Positions 28,071 through 41,806 of a stretch of DNA of 64,000 nt are shown here, one piece after another. The stretch lies in assembly GCF_001522545.3 (NCBI RefSeq), contig NC_031770.1, positions 94,588,851 to 94,652,850 on the forward strand, in the 5' to 3' direction. The position numbers were made by a program, and so were the translations under genes. The notes below the pieces were generated by a model, which did no database searches, was not told the origin of the DNA, and worked only from the letters and a program-made list of their open reading frames with translations. This stretch comes from Parus major. Taxonomy: Eukaryota > Chordata > Aves > Passeriformes > Paridae. Position 1 is the stretch's first letter. Every line of letters starts with the position of its first letter.

Positions 28071-31000
28071 ATTTTCTAGGGGTTGATTCCATCTATCAGA
28101 GGGATCCAGTACCATTTGAAAGGCCCTTTGGGAAGGATCTCCTTTTTGACACACTGCTGCCATCCAGAAGGGCCCAGATGTCCCCAGGTTCCTGTACGAC
28201 GTCTGTCCTTCTGCTGCCAGGCTGGGACATCTCAGGAATCACTGTACTAATGGCTGACTAAGTAAATAAACTTCAAATATTCTTAAATCAAACTGAAACA
28301 TATTTTCATTGCCTGCTGTGGAAGTTTAAGTGCTTAAATGACTGTTAAAATTATTTTTAATCCCAAGAACCTAAGTAGAGATTTCTTTCATGCCATCAGT
28401 GTCTGGACTACTCCAGAGTGGAGTGACAGAATTGGGCCTGCAAACATTACCAGTGATAATCTGGCATCACTGACAGTGGTTTTAGCAACCTTCTGCTAAC
28501 AAAATTTGTTCTAAAAATAGGCTTTCAACAAAATCACTGAGCAATATTAGAGATATTGTCTGGGGAAGAAAACAATGCAATTCATGAGGAATTAATGTCA
28601 AGTTCTATACATAAAAGCGATCAGCTGTATGATGATAGGCTGAATAATTATGGTCTCTGGTATTATAGAAAAGTGTCTAAAGTATGGTGAACCATGAGTT
28701 GAAGTTATTCAGTGTAAGGCTGCTACAAAAAAACAGAACAAACCATATTGGGATGGATAAACAATAGTTGTGTTTGCAAAATGAACTTGAACATGAAGTA
28801 ACTTGTCAGTAGCATGACCTCAGGGGGAGCACCGTGTCCATTTTTGGGCAGTGCAGATCAAGAAGAATGTGAGTTAGTCCAGACAAGCAACAGAAATAAC
28901 TGAAGGTCTTAAAAACATGGCACATAAATGTTGAAGGAATTAGAACTGGGTAATCCAGATACGGCTGAGGAAAGAAAACTTGGCATGACTTAATCTTTTC
29001 TGACTTTAAAAGTGACAAAAGAACAAGGAGGACATAAAGACTCAAGGCCATTTCTGGTGCTGATTGGTACTAAAGATGTTTGGCCACTATGACTTATTTC
29101 TCCCATGTAAGTGAATCAGGAGCAGGGTCCATGCAGCCAGTTCATCCATCACTACTGCTTAGCTCACCCTCATGAGCTAGGCTCTTGGCAACAGAAGGCT
29201 CTCAGAAAATATGAAGCTACTGCCAAACACTGAGGACTGTCCAATCTTGTAACCTTTTTTTTCCCTATACTATGCATCAGCTTGTATTTGTACAAAGACT
29301 GTTTATACCACATGAAGAGCTGAGTCAGAAACAGAGGCAGACTACACAAATCATTTCATGACAAAATTTGGCCATATTTCTGTTTCTTTAAAGGCAGAAT
29401 CCAAGTGTAACTATCAGCTGAGAGTTAAATAGTGCTGTGGGTGGAGCTGGGCACAAAAAATGTACTTCTCTTTAAAAGAAAAAAAAAAAAAGAAGAAAAA
29501 AGAAATCCGTTGATAAAAATCTGATGCCAGGGAGTAGCAAGGCCAGCTGCTGCCTAAGGGCAATAACTGTGAAGGTAATCCAGGGGAAGTCATGCCCTCA
29601 CCAAGTGGGTGCAGTCCTACAGGGCTGAGGAAACTGGGCAGAACCATGGTCTGGTAGCAGGGTCCATGAACAGCCCCAGATCCAGGTCCATGACTGATGC
29701 CAAGGATCCAGTCAGGGGCCAAAGAAGATGGAAACAGCTGCAAACAGACTCAAAACATTTTTGACAGGGACAGAGAGGCTGTGGCCAAGCTTAAATGGTG
29801 TCCTGGCCCTACAGGAAGGGGTGTGGAAGGTCAGGAGGATTAGCAAGGTCTATCAGTTCTCTCAGGACTCTGGAAAGTTTCAAAAGGAAAAAAAAAACAT
29901 ATTCTTGATTCAACACACACTGGGCTGATTTTAAAGGCAGTTGGTCTTAAAAACAATTCATGCTACACAGCATTTAAAAGTCCAAAGGAAGATGGATAAA
30001 ATTCAATAAATACGATTTGTTCACTACTGTTGAATTCAAATAAAGACATTTCTACCAACAGCAAAACATACGATATATTTTCTAGTAAATATGGGCTGAA
30101 AAAATATTTTTGGTCTTGGTTTATGCTTGGAGTATACCAAAATTACATCTTGGGTTGATGGCAGAACCAACCGTGCCAATATATTTTTTAATTGTTATGT
30201 GGTTTTGGAAAAAAAATCTCATGAAATCTCCTGAGAATTGCTGTTTTTTGAAAATCTTGGCTGCACCTCAAATGTGAACAGGCTCTTCCAGCTTTGGGAT
30301 TTTACTGGAAACCATAAGCAAAGAATTGATGTTGAAGCTGGGAATTCAAACGTTTTCCCGCCCTTCTTGGCCAGAGATTAGATGAGCTAGATATGACATA
30401 CTGGTTTCAATCCATCTGTTCTTTCAGGCACTATCAGATACATAGTTCATTTCAGTGACAGCAAATGCTCTGGATAATTTGTATTACTTGCATTCTGCAA
30501 TATCCTTGGTGATCTGTTCTCCTTCCCCACTTGCCCCACAGACACAGACTGAGCCATTCATCAAGTGCTCCTCACCTCATTGTACTAGGAGACAGCTGTG
30601 CTCTCATGGATTGCTTTAGACCATTTGGCTGCAAAAGCTGGCTGGCAATCCTGTACAGCTGTAACCTTGGCCCACTAACTTTCTAATGAAAGCCATGCCA
30701 CAGTGGGTACCAAGGGGAAAACAAACACCCTTTTGTCCACGAAAAGTCTGGCAGGGAAGCAGGTCCACTTTTGTTTCAATAACAAATTTCCTTTGACTGC
30801 AGCCCTCCCTTTGATTTTTTTCACAGTTAGACAAATTGACAAGGGCAGGAGGAGACCTACAGTACTTTGGGTTACAGCTGCAAATTTTTTGAAACAAAGA
30901 ATCTATGGACAATTAGCAAAGAAACTGCTAAATCAATTCTTAGAGTTCTGCCTTAATGGGAGGTGGTTTCATTCCTCAGACTGGTTTCTTTTTCGTATGT

Positions 31001-32503
31001 ACACACATTCAGTAGAAAAGCCTGGAGCAGAGAGGAATGTCTGGCATTTCTGCTGTCAGTGTGCATGTATTGGAGTTCGTTATTTTTAGAAGCCCATCAC
31101 ATCCAAGTATGCATGAATTCTCACGTAACCTCAAAGCATGAACAGCTCAGGGAGTCAGGGATGTGAGGCTTTATCAGATTAAGCACACAACTTGGTTCCT
31201 GCTGAGTGTTTTTCACACAAACACTTGCTGCATATCCCAGTCCAGGGGCAAATGGTACTGTAAGACTAAAATGGAGAAGAGAAGCAGGAAAGGCTGTGGC
31301 AGGTGGGGTATAGCATAACTCTGCAGGGCAGAGCTGAAATTCTTTAATCTTGATGGTAAAAGATGCCATCTGAGATGGCATGGGCAAAACTGGATGTTCA
31401 GTGCCTTTTAGACAGCCATTGTCTTTTCTAAATGGCTCTAAGAAAATGTTTTTTAAGGGGAACTTTTCTGTACATAGGAGATTTCTGATGGGCCTACTGT
31501 AGTTTTCTGACCCATGCCCAGAAAAGAAGCCTTATTTCTTCTCTCTTGCAAAGATCATCTGATAAGCAGCCTTTAAAAGCCTTCACAGTAGAAGTGAAAC
31601 AGGGTCAACCTTACAAAGAAAGCCCAGGGAAGGTCAGCTTTTGAGAGTGTTTGAGACATAGTTATTCATGTAAGAGAAAGGGCCAAATTTGAACTGGAAC
31701 TTTCCAGAGCTTTTTCAATTTCCTTTTATTTTCAAAAAAGTAAGGATACAATTTCTTACAATGCCAAAGCCCAGCAAATGTAAGGAAAACCTTTAGGATA
31801 ATGTCCCAGTTTTAGGGATAGAGGATTTACTGGTTCAGGCAGAGAACAATTTTACAACAAACTTCCACTTAAAGAGAGCATCGTTTTAAAGATAGGGCAA
31901 GGATCTCGAAACTGCTGAGTGGTTTTAGATCCCTGAAATTTTGAAGGCCAAGCAGAGGACAGTTTAAAGTGTCTTGAATCTCTGCTCTAGAACCAAAACA
32001 TCCAAAATCACTTGACATGTAAATGATTAGGTGTACTGAAAAAAATAAACAGGACAGTATTCCACCACAGGGTACTTCTGACAAAAAATACTTTTTTTCA
32101 CTAAAGTAAGGCATAAATAAATGTGAGCCATGGGTCAAGTTTTTTGGTTTTTTTTTTTTTTTCCATTGAAGTGCTTAATCAGACTTTCAGTATTTAATTT
32201 AATCACCAAAGCTTGGGCCTAAAGCCCTTTGCTGAGGAAAATCCAAGTTTAGAACATAAATACAACATTCCTGCATAATGAAGCTTTGATCTAATGAATA
32301 ATAACATGGAAGGATTCTTGTTCTATTGCTCCCACAACACAAATGAAATGGCCTTTGTGTAACTTTCTCTAGTCTTGATTACATCTGTATGTCATTTAGG
32401 TCTAAGAGAGTAAGACAAAAGTAATTGTAATTCTGTTGGCTTAAGAGCAATCTTTGCTTTTTGACACAGAGGTTTTAAAAGGTGTTGAATTGCCTTTCTC
32501 CAC

Positions 32504-32574
32504 TCCCCCCCCAACCCCCTGTTTTTATTTTAAGTGTCTTTTAAAAAAGAGAATGAAGAAATGGGGGGGGGGGG
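32504..32574. repeat. Paired C-run and G-run
   Basis: A run of eight C (32504-32511, followed by AACCCCC) and a run of twelve G (32563-32574) lie 50 bases apart. They are complementary, so a hairpin is possible. Homopolymer length in draft assemblies is unreliable. Confidence 0.7.
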
Positions 32575-35500
32575 AAATGAGCCAATGATGTGGCTAGTGC
32601 TATTTGTTGCTTCTTGTGAGCTTGTCCAGAGCTCATAATGCACATTTCCTTCAGAAAGGAGATAAAGTTTTACATAAATAAAGATAGCATGGTGTCGTGC
32701 TACTGGAATTGTGCAGGCTTAAAGCAGCCTCTAAAAATATTCTGTATGATTATGCTGAATGTCTTTCTAGTCCCTATGGTAACCAAAGGAACAATCAGTT
32801 GCTCTGAGGACAAGTGGAAAAGAAATGTTATGAGAAAAACAGACCCTTTCTGACTAGAGCAAGGAAGAGGCATGATCTCTGCAGCCTCCTGGAAATAATG
32901 CACACTGTCGTTATAACTTTAAGCATGCAAACAAAAATCCAAGTATCACAAAGGGGATGAAAAATAAAGAGCTGGCACAATGTTCTGTGCTGAGGTACTG
33001 AGGTAATTTTCAGCTTGTAATTATTATTTCCCTGCTACTGCCAAGGCTTCCATAGACTAATCTCTACTCTTTCAGGGTTTCTAATTGGATATCTTCTAAA
33101 CAAAGCCTCACAACTCATTTTGCTCAGCACCCAATATCAGTCATCTTTAGAGGTTCATTCAAGGCACTGCCAGGCATAAGTAGGATTTCTTTACTCCAGG
33201 GCAAAAATACTTATTAACACCAGCATAGAATATCTGCAGCATTCCCACTAGAACTCAATAAGCTGAGTTTCTTGTTGCAAAATAATCTTATTTTCATGGA
33301 GAAAAATATTAATTTTTCATAATGTTGAATGTATGAGAGATCAGCTTGGTATACTGAAGATACTTAGTCTTGTTGTTTTTGCTGTAGAGATCTCAGAGAG
33401 CAGGAAGGAAATGTTCCTGAGGAACACAAGAGAAAGGAAGAGGATCTGGAGCACGAATTTGCAGCAGAGAATTGGAGGAACTAGCTGGGGAAGAGGAACA
33501 CCTGGCATAGTAATTGAATCTCATAACATGATTTTACATGTGAACATTAAACCTGTTGCAAACATTTAAAACCATGTATGTTAAATACACTTTCTAAAAA
33601 AAATATATCTATGCATCTAAACATGTAAAAATGTCACTAAAATAATACTATATTAATAACTGTAACAGGGAAGAGTTCATAACCATAACTGATTTTAGTC
33701 ATTGTCTAACTAACTGAGTCATGCTCACTAACTGAGCATCCCACAATGCTCAAACTACCAAAATAGTGTTTTCTATCAAATTGTTGTTTACAACTTTTAT
33801 TTTCTTGCATCTCACTCTAAAGCTTAAAGAGTTCTTTTGGGCTTCACACGGGAAAAATGACTGCCACTGAAAGGGACCCTTTATGTTTTGTCTCTGATGT
33901 AGGAAAAACTGGCTCTAAATGCAGATTTAGAGATTTTTTACCTCACTCATCATTCTCCACAGGCATCATCTTTTGAAATCTTTCTCTTCAATTATTTGAA
34001 AAGGTGAAAGAAGAAATTCAACACATTTAGTGTAGTACATAGAGAAAAATGCATTTTTCATTTCTGCATATCACTTCCAGAATTTCAGCAGCAGATGTAA
34101 CTGAACTACCAAAGCTTCTGAGACCAGAGGGGATGCAAGATCCCTTCCTTCTGCCCTAGGTAAGGTACACTGTTTTCTTAGCCTTTTTTGAGTGGAACCT
34201 CCTAGGCAGAAATATGTGTACATGTGCTAGGTTTTGGAATTCCATACAGTTAATTTGCAATTCCACCATATGTGGAATGATCTGGACAAAGTTGGCCTAC
34301 TGGATGTGATGTACAAACTGACATCTCAGAGCTAAAGTCCACACTTGCACTAGGTCTGGTCCACCCAAAACATGATCTACCAGTGAACCATAATCAGATT
34401 ACAGTTAATACAGTAGTCCCAGTGTACAACATGCATTACTGACCTCCACTATAGTAATTACCATTGGCTTTAATGGCTATAGCCATTACAGTGGCTAATA
34501 AAACACAAATCATCCTCAAGTGTCCCTGTAATCCTCAAATTCATACATGTACATCTGGTGAAGAAATTTACGTTTAGGGCATATTAATAAGCATGTACCA
34601 GCTTACTTTCCAAATCTAGAAATTATATTTTTCATCTTTTATATCTCACAAGGCAGAAATTTTTACCATTATTTTCATCTGTCTTCTCTTGATGCAGGGA
34701 TTTCTTGAAGCCAAATCCCTCGTGCTTTTTTTGCTGCATTTATTTACTTTCCAACACCCCTTCTCTCTCGCATTGGAGAACACAAATCTCAGAAAAGTGA
34801 TGGCCATGGAAGGCAGATGCTAGCAGCGGCAGGAAGAAGATGGATGCTAGGTCCAGGTTGGACAAAACTTCAAAGTAAGAACATATACACTCACCCTCTT
34901 ATCTCCTTTCCACTTATTCAAGACAGATCTCTTGCTTCAAACACCCCTAACAGTATGAGGTCTGTCAGTGAAAGTGCCTAGGTCTACAGAGTCGTGGGGA
35001 AAAGAATAGTGTCACTTCAATCACATGAATGCATCATTAATCAAGTAGTAAAAAAGTGCTGGGTTTACAAAGTCGTACTTTTTCTCCAGTCATGCTGGAT
35101 TTTATCACTTCCAACAAACTGTTGGTATCATGACAAAAAAAAAAGAAAGAACAAGATCTTTGGATTATCAGAGCTCACTATCAGTCATTGTGAGGACTGC
35201 AAATATTGATAACGTCCTGGCCTGGGCATCCAATTCCAAGTGCAGAGCTGTTTTTTACTCTTTGACTCTTTTTACTGTGTGCTGAGGGAGAGCCTTAAGG
35301 AAGTTGTACAAAAGCAGACTGAAGATTGTTGCTCTTCCCTGCCACACACTTCATGGCCAAAAACTGGAGGGGAACTAACAAACACTATAAATAAGGAAAA
35401 ATAAATATAAAAAGACTAAAAGAGGTTACAATAAAGCAGAAATTGGAAAAAGGCAAAAGTCAAAAAACATTGTCTAAATAGAGACAGGCTGGCATCAGTT

Positions 35501-35718
35501 CAAGCTATGGGACTTATTTAAGGCAGTCACCTTTAAAAAGAAGCTGTAAAAATGCCTTGGTTGTATCAACAACTTGAGCCTTTCTACAGAGTAAAATCTC
35601 TGTTTGTCTTTCCCCTGTTTTCTCTGTTTTTTCATGCATCTTGCATTTCCCTCAGGTCCTATTCCTCACAGATAAATTTTCCTCCTGCTAAGAAATGTAT
35701 TATTTTGACTACTTAAAC

Positions 35719-35738
35719 TCTTTTTTTTTTTTTTTTTA
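35719..35738. repeat. Poly-T tract
   Basis: A run of about eighteen T. Similar shorter tracts occur near 8170, 27680 and 32145 (T) and 49489 (A). None is flanked by a recognisable SINE body. Confidence 0.7.
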
Positions 35739-38700
35739 ATTATACTGATAAACATTTTTCTGTGTTTTTGACAGGGGATGACATCTTTAAATAATAGTAA
35801 GTTAATGCAACACAAATATTTGCACAATTTTTTTTAATATGTCTCAAAATAACAACAAGGCAGTTAAAAGTATAAACACTTCTGAAGAATAAAAATGCTT
35901 CAACTTTGCCATCTATAAAGATGAAAAATTAAGAAAAACTAATGTATGAAAATGAGATTACCATAAAATGGCACAGAATACTTATTGTGAACATTTTTTG
36001 TTGCTTAAATGGGGATAAAATATTGATGAAAAGTATTTTTAAAAAAACCAACTTTTTAAAATATCCTGTGACAGAAAACATAAATGGTACTGGCTGTGTC
36101 CCAAGTAGAAACAAGCTAAAATATCCATGGGGTTGTAAAGATTTCCCAGAAACTCCTTGAAACTGTGAAGTGTGTCACAAGGAGTATTTTCCTGGTGAAA
36201 CCGTACAAAAATAGCTTCAATAAAGTTAGCAAAGGAGTTAATTCTGGCAGAAGGGATCTGCTTTGAGTCATTAAGATGTTGTTCTCTCCTCATGTATCAT
36301 TGTCAATTTAAATCAATGGATACTACAGCTCAAACTGCCAGAGAAGAGTAAAACCTGGGAATGGTAATTTATTACCTCATTCCCAGTCTTGGACCTTGGG
36401 CTGCCAGGAGTGTCCTCTGCCCCTTTTTGTCTCAGTACGAGACACTGTTCAACCCATCTGCCTACCCCTCTGCCTTCTTACCCTTTCTACACGCTGAGGA
36501 AAATGGAGGTGGAGCTAGCCATTTTAGAAAGATAATTTGTTCCAAGCTGTTATGTTTCTCAAGTGAATGTCAGATGAATCCATAATTGTGGGAACTCTTG
36601 AAACATTTCCAGCCTTACACAACATGTTTGTTTTAGGGCTCCGGTAACGTCTGTAATGTGTGGGTCTGCTGAGATTTGGAACAGATGCATTATTTTCCTC
36701 AGCCACCTGGAAGAAGGTAAAATATTGAAAAAAGTTGTTTTATAAGGACTCCCTGGTGTCCACAAACTGGTCTGGTTAATAAAAGAGAAAATATTTCTGA
36801 TTTTTTTCATCTGCAAAACAAATAGTAAATGTATAATTGCTGCTTTCTGTCAAGGACATAAAAATGTCAGGAGGTTTGCAAGGCTTAAAATCAACACACA
36901 GTAGCTTGCCTAGTGTCCTGACTTTGGGGTACATTAAAGATTTCTGAATGTACTTTTCAGACCTGTCCTGTAAACCTGAAACTGAAGAAAGAAGACCTCA
37001 AACCCGTGTGCAATTCAGTGTAAAATAGGTAGTTTTAGCAAGAGTTAGAAGGAATTAATACGGTTGGTTTAAGTTTTTAAATTCTTTTACTGGGGAAAAG
37101 ACACACTTGAAGCTTACACTTTTGAGAGCAAAAGATCTTTGAAAAAAGAAACAGTTGTCAAGGTCAAATGGCAGCCCAACGAATAGACTTCTCCAAATTG
37201 AGTAATGTTCAGCTTTTTGCAAACGCCCTTGAAATTATCAGCAAACTATTTTACATATACAAATATCACCAGCCATAACATTTGCTGAAGTCCTCCTCTG
37301 TTTCCACTCAATATAATGAAATGTGGCAAAATCCTTCATGTTTACAGGCTTTACAACCCTGATAGGGTTGTAAATATATATAATAAATAATATATAACAC
37401 TCCTGCTTTACATGTTACAACTCAGCTGCAAGACATATACACTGGAATTTCCAAACTAGGTTTCAGATATATATATTTCATTGAAATTATTTTTTTCATT
37501 TAGTTGGAACTCTAAAATTTAAAAGAAAACAAGTTGCATCTATTGCCAAGAGAACATCAACTTTAACTGAAGTTATCCTGTTTCTGCATTTCCGAGATCG
37601 AATGGCAATGATTAAAATATGATTTTGTAACAAATATTTATGCATCACTAACAAAATTCCTGCATTGTTCTTGTGTGCTGGCCATTGTGTAAGACCACCT
37701 CTTTATACCACAGTCAGTTCATCTCATATTTGAAATATAAATTATGACATTTACATGGCAAAGTGCTGTGTAGAGGGATCAGTGTGAGAGAAGTTGGCCC
37801 TTCTTGAAAAAAAATAAACCAAATAAAATGTTTCTTTTTCAATCTTCTCCTCTGCTAAGTGAACTAGAATATAAGGACATTTATTTGTAATACTAAGAAA
37901 ATGAAATATGGGATACATTCCTCTCCTTTCACCCCCCTCCCCCAAAACCTAAATCTTCATTATCTAGCAATTTACACTGATCTACATCTGCAAAACTGCA
38001 TAGCTGCATTTGAAAATCCCAAAGGCCTACTGCAATTCCTAACAGATGTATCATTGCTTTTATACAAAGGGGAATAATGTGGCCCACTAACCACAAGAAA
38101 TACATCAAATTATATCTCTGGTGATGACTATAGTGTCTGGTGATGATATCATGTGCCAACTAGTTTCTTCAGCATCTTACACGGACCTAGAATTAGGTCT
38201 GTCTGTGAAGCTCAGTAGAGAATTGTACTACAGTTCACTTCTCATTGCCTTTTCAGAGATGCTATGGAACATTTAATTGAAATGATAATGCATTTATGAA
38301 GTCTACTATTTAGTAAGCCATTTTTCATTCTTACATCATGGATATAATCCAGACATCAGGTTTACAGGCAATGTCTACTTATGTTAGACTAAAAATTGCT
38401 CTACTGGGGCTTGATGACATGCTTGTTTTTTCCAACTAAGCCCAATCTGGATGCAAACTGGGAGTGAGATGAGCAAACCTGGATGAAAATCTAATGGAAG
38501 CAGAAGGATTAAGATGAGTAGCTAAGGATACAAGGAGGAGAAAAAAGCAAGCACCCAAAATGGCAATGCAGAAGAGAAGGAAAACTGAAGGGTGCGTCAG
38601 GGAAGTGACAGCAGGGCTAGATCCAAACAGGGATTGTCAGCTAATGTAGGATGGACCTTCAAGCAGCCCACATACTTGCCAGTTATCCCAGGCATCATCT

Positions 38701-41222
38701 AGTCCACTGGTTTTTAGATATCTAAGAATTGCCACTCTTTAAAACTGATTGTTTGTGCTGTCGCACCATATTAGGAATGGCAAGAAGTACATCATGACTC
38801 TCTTAGTTGCATTGTCCAAGAGAGGAAAGTTCATTATTCTTGATCTTCTTTTATAGACATTTTTTTGAAGGTGTGAGAGGTAAAACTCTCGCTGATCATT
38901 AAAGCAACACATCACCAGCATTGGTTAAGTGGAACACCACCCCTTGACTGTTTCCTAAACACAGCTGCAAAGATTGTTGTCCTCTACCCAGGACTGTTTG
39001 GATTCTGTCTCATGCTTTCTCAGGCCAGAGTGAGAAGCCTGCATGACTTAGTTTCACACAGGCTCTGTTCCCTGCTTGCTTTCAGCATCCATACTAACCT
39101 TTTGGAAAGTGTTAGCTGGAATGAGCTGGAAAAGTGCAGGTCCTTTAACTCATTTGCAGTTAAGTGCAGTCTGGCATTGTTACATTTACTGTCATACAGA
39201 GCTTCATCAACCTGATCCCCTGGAGTCAGCTCCGTGTCTCCATCACTGCCCTGGCCTACAATCAGCTGTTCTTGCATGCCTAGCCTAGCCTTCAGATAAA
39301 GTTGTTCTCAAGTCTGTGAATATATATAAATACAAATATACTTTTTATGTTATGACATCATATAGTCAATGGTCATTCAGAAAATTTTCCACAGGATAAC
39401 AAGATCACTGGTCATTATCATATAAATATTTTAGTAAAAACATCCATGCAAATTAGATAAAGAATTCAAAGACTAAGAGAGAGTAAGGGTATATCTAAGA
39501 AACACTCTGCTTAATTCCCATGCTCAACTTTTTACAGGGAAATCTCTAATTTAACTTCTTAAATAGAATTAAAACTGCTAATTCCTTTTGGAGTAAGGGA
39601 ATGAAAATATAATTAATGCTGTAAAAATATACCTATCTTCAGTCAGAAGAATTTGAATTCAGCTGTGAAATTAGCCCATCTCTCATCCTTCATCAGGAAC
39701 ATTTATGGAAGGGACATCTCTCCATCTTTATCAAGAAGTCTTGATAAAGAACTTGGAAAAAATTAACTTGTTATTGAGGATGATTGAACATTGCATGGTG
39801 GCAGACACTCCAGTGTTTTGAGAAAGCAGAAGCATGTCTTGTCTGATTCCATGCTTGCCTGGGAAAATTTAAGGAAGGCAAATATGGCAAGAGGCTGTGA
39901 AGACAATATTTTCCAGATGAATTTAGGATGAAGATTGTCTGAAAAAATCAGACATTCTCTGAAAGATGGAATTTAGGAGTCATCCAACATCTCAGAAAAT
40001 TAAACTGATGAAAACCTAATTCTTCCTGGTAGCAGAGACAGTATTTTTATCTATGCCTTGTCTGACGATGATTTGAGGACTTATTTTTAAGGGCACAGGT
40101 TATCTGACAGGAATTAGATATGCACAAGTATGGTCTCACAAATTATTCACATGCCTAACTCCATCCACGTGAGAGGAAGGAAGAAAAGACAGGCAACTCT
40201 AAATCTCGACTACAGAGCAGCTAATAGGAAACAGCAGGCACTACAAGGCCATTATCAGCCACTCCCCAAACTAGAAAACTTCTGTCATAATCAGATCATC
40301 TAAGACTCAGCTTCCCCCTCTGTTTAAAGGTTCATGGAGGTGTTATACATGGTAGATTTATCTTCCTTTGATTGACCAAACTCCTATTCTAAAAAAGGCA
40401 AAGGTCACCAAAATGAAAAATAAACAGGGAAAGGAAACAACACATAAGAAGGAACAGCAGTAAGCTTTCTCTGAGACACAACAGGCCACCAGAGAGCTTC
40501 AGAGATTTTAAAAGACTTCAAAAGACTTTAAGAGGCCTGCATCTTTTTTACAGATGGGAGACTTAAATATTGAGAGCTTAAATTAATTGCCTGAGCATGC
40601 TAAAAGCCAACAAGAATGAAACCATTGTGTGTCTTATCTTCAAGGCCATCCTGCCTTAAATTAATTGTTCCAAATCTACTCAATAGTAAATAATAAAGAG
40701 ATGTTTTTCCCTCTGTCTGCCTTGATCCAGAATATTATGATCAAAATGTCAAATAGTATCAATGTAGAACCCAATAACTCTGGAGACAGGAAGGTGAGCA
40801 GCTCCATTAGCCAAGTGTCCAAGCCAATGTGTTGAAGAGAAAAACTTCCTCCTAAATACCGTTTAACTACTTAGGCTAGCTCACAGCTTGACTGGCAGAG
40901 TTGAAAACCATTTTCTTGTTTCCTTATTCTATTTTGGGCAAGTAATTCAACCTCTGACTTTTACTTTTTAAAAAACATTTTATTTTGCTTTGTTCATATA
41001 TATAAAACACATTAAAAAAAGGATACATTGTGCAGACTGTAGAGTACTCCCAAATAGTTCATTTCCACTTCTCAGGACACAGCTCTCTGTTGCCTTCAGG
41101 TCAGACAAACAGAATTGTGATAGTGGATAGAAATCTCTATTACTGAGAAACAACTAATACATGGATAAATGTGTAAAAAATACCTATTAATATCAGATAC
41201 TAGGTACAAGAGTCCTAACTAC

Positions 41223-41806
41223 TGGTTTTACCTGGAGTAGAATTAATTTTCTTCCCAGTGGCCGGTACAGGGCTGTGTTTTGGATTTGTGCTGAACACAG
41301 GGTTGATAATACAGAGATGTTTTTGTTATTGCTGAGCAGGGGTCACACAGAGCCAAGGCCTTTTCTGCTTTCTGTGCTGCCACGCTGGTGAGGAGGCTGG
41401 GGGTGCCTGTGAGGCTGGGAGGAGACACAGCCAGGACAGGTGATCCAGATTGACCTGAGGGATATTCCAGACCATACAACATCATGCTCAGTATATGAAG
41501 TGGGGGAAGGAAGGAAGAAGGAAGGAAGGGAAGAAGGAAGAAGAGGGAATGTTTGGTCTTCCCAAGTCATCGTTGTATGTGATGGGGCCCTGCTCTCCTG
41601 GAGATGGCTGAACACCTGCCTAAACTTGGGAACACTGAATTAATTCCTTTTTTGCTTTCCTTTTCCTATTAAACTGTCTTTATCTCAATCCATAAAATTT
41701 CCATCTTTTTTTCCTAGCTCTTACCCTTCTGACCCTCTTCCCAAACCCATTAATGGTGGGGGGTAAAAGGCTGCACAGGACTTGGTTGCTGGATGGGGTG
41801 AAACCA
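41223..41806 (+). mobile_element. Solo LTR of an avian endogenous retrovirus (ERVL-like, probable)
   Basis: This ~584-bp segment begins TGGTTTTACC and ends GGTGAAACCA, giving the TG..CA form with imperfect inverted ends (TGGTTT / AAACCA). Inside are CAGTGGCCGGTACAGGGCTG, a block ending CCAAGGCCTTTTCTGCT, a purine tract at about 41500-41546, and CCTATTAAACTGTCTTTATC, a likely polyadenylation region. I recall this phrasing from bird LTRs of the ERVL group, but the exact family is from memory. No internal retroviral genes flank it and I see no target-site duplication, so it is probably old. Confidence 0.72.

Larger units (their letters stand above)
28071..41222. other. Intergenic, no supported gene
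   Basis: AT-rich with two GC-richer segments, about 29420-29870 and 38940-39290. Both have the feel of old LTR or other repeat remnants but lack diagnostic ends. The 128-codon frame at 30703-31089 has no recognisable domain. Confidence 0.6.

Noticed and set aside
29420..29870. GC-richer segment with an adenine tract, possibly an LTR or processed pseudogene
   Set aside because: The A tract is at the wrong side for the open frames, and no parent gene or LTR structure was recognised.
30703..31089. 128-codon plus-strand open frame
   Set aside because: Overlapped by an open frame of similar size on the other strand. No domain, signal or splice pattern found.
38940..39290. GC-richer segment ending in GCATGCCTAGCCTAGCCTTC, possibly an LTR
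   Set aside because: No TG..CA ends, TATA or polyadenylation signal in LTR order, so not called.
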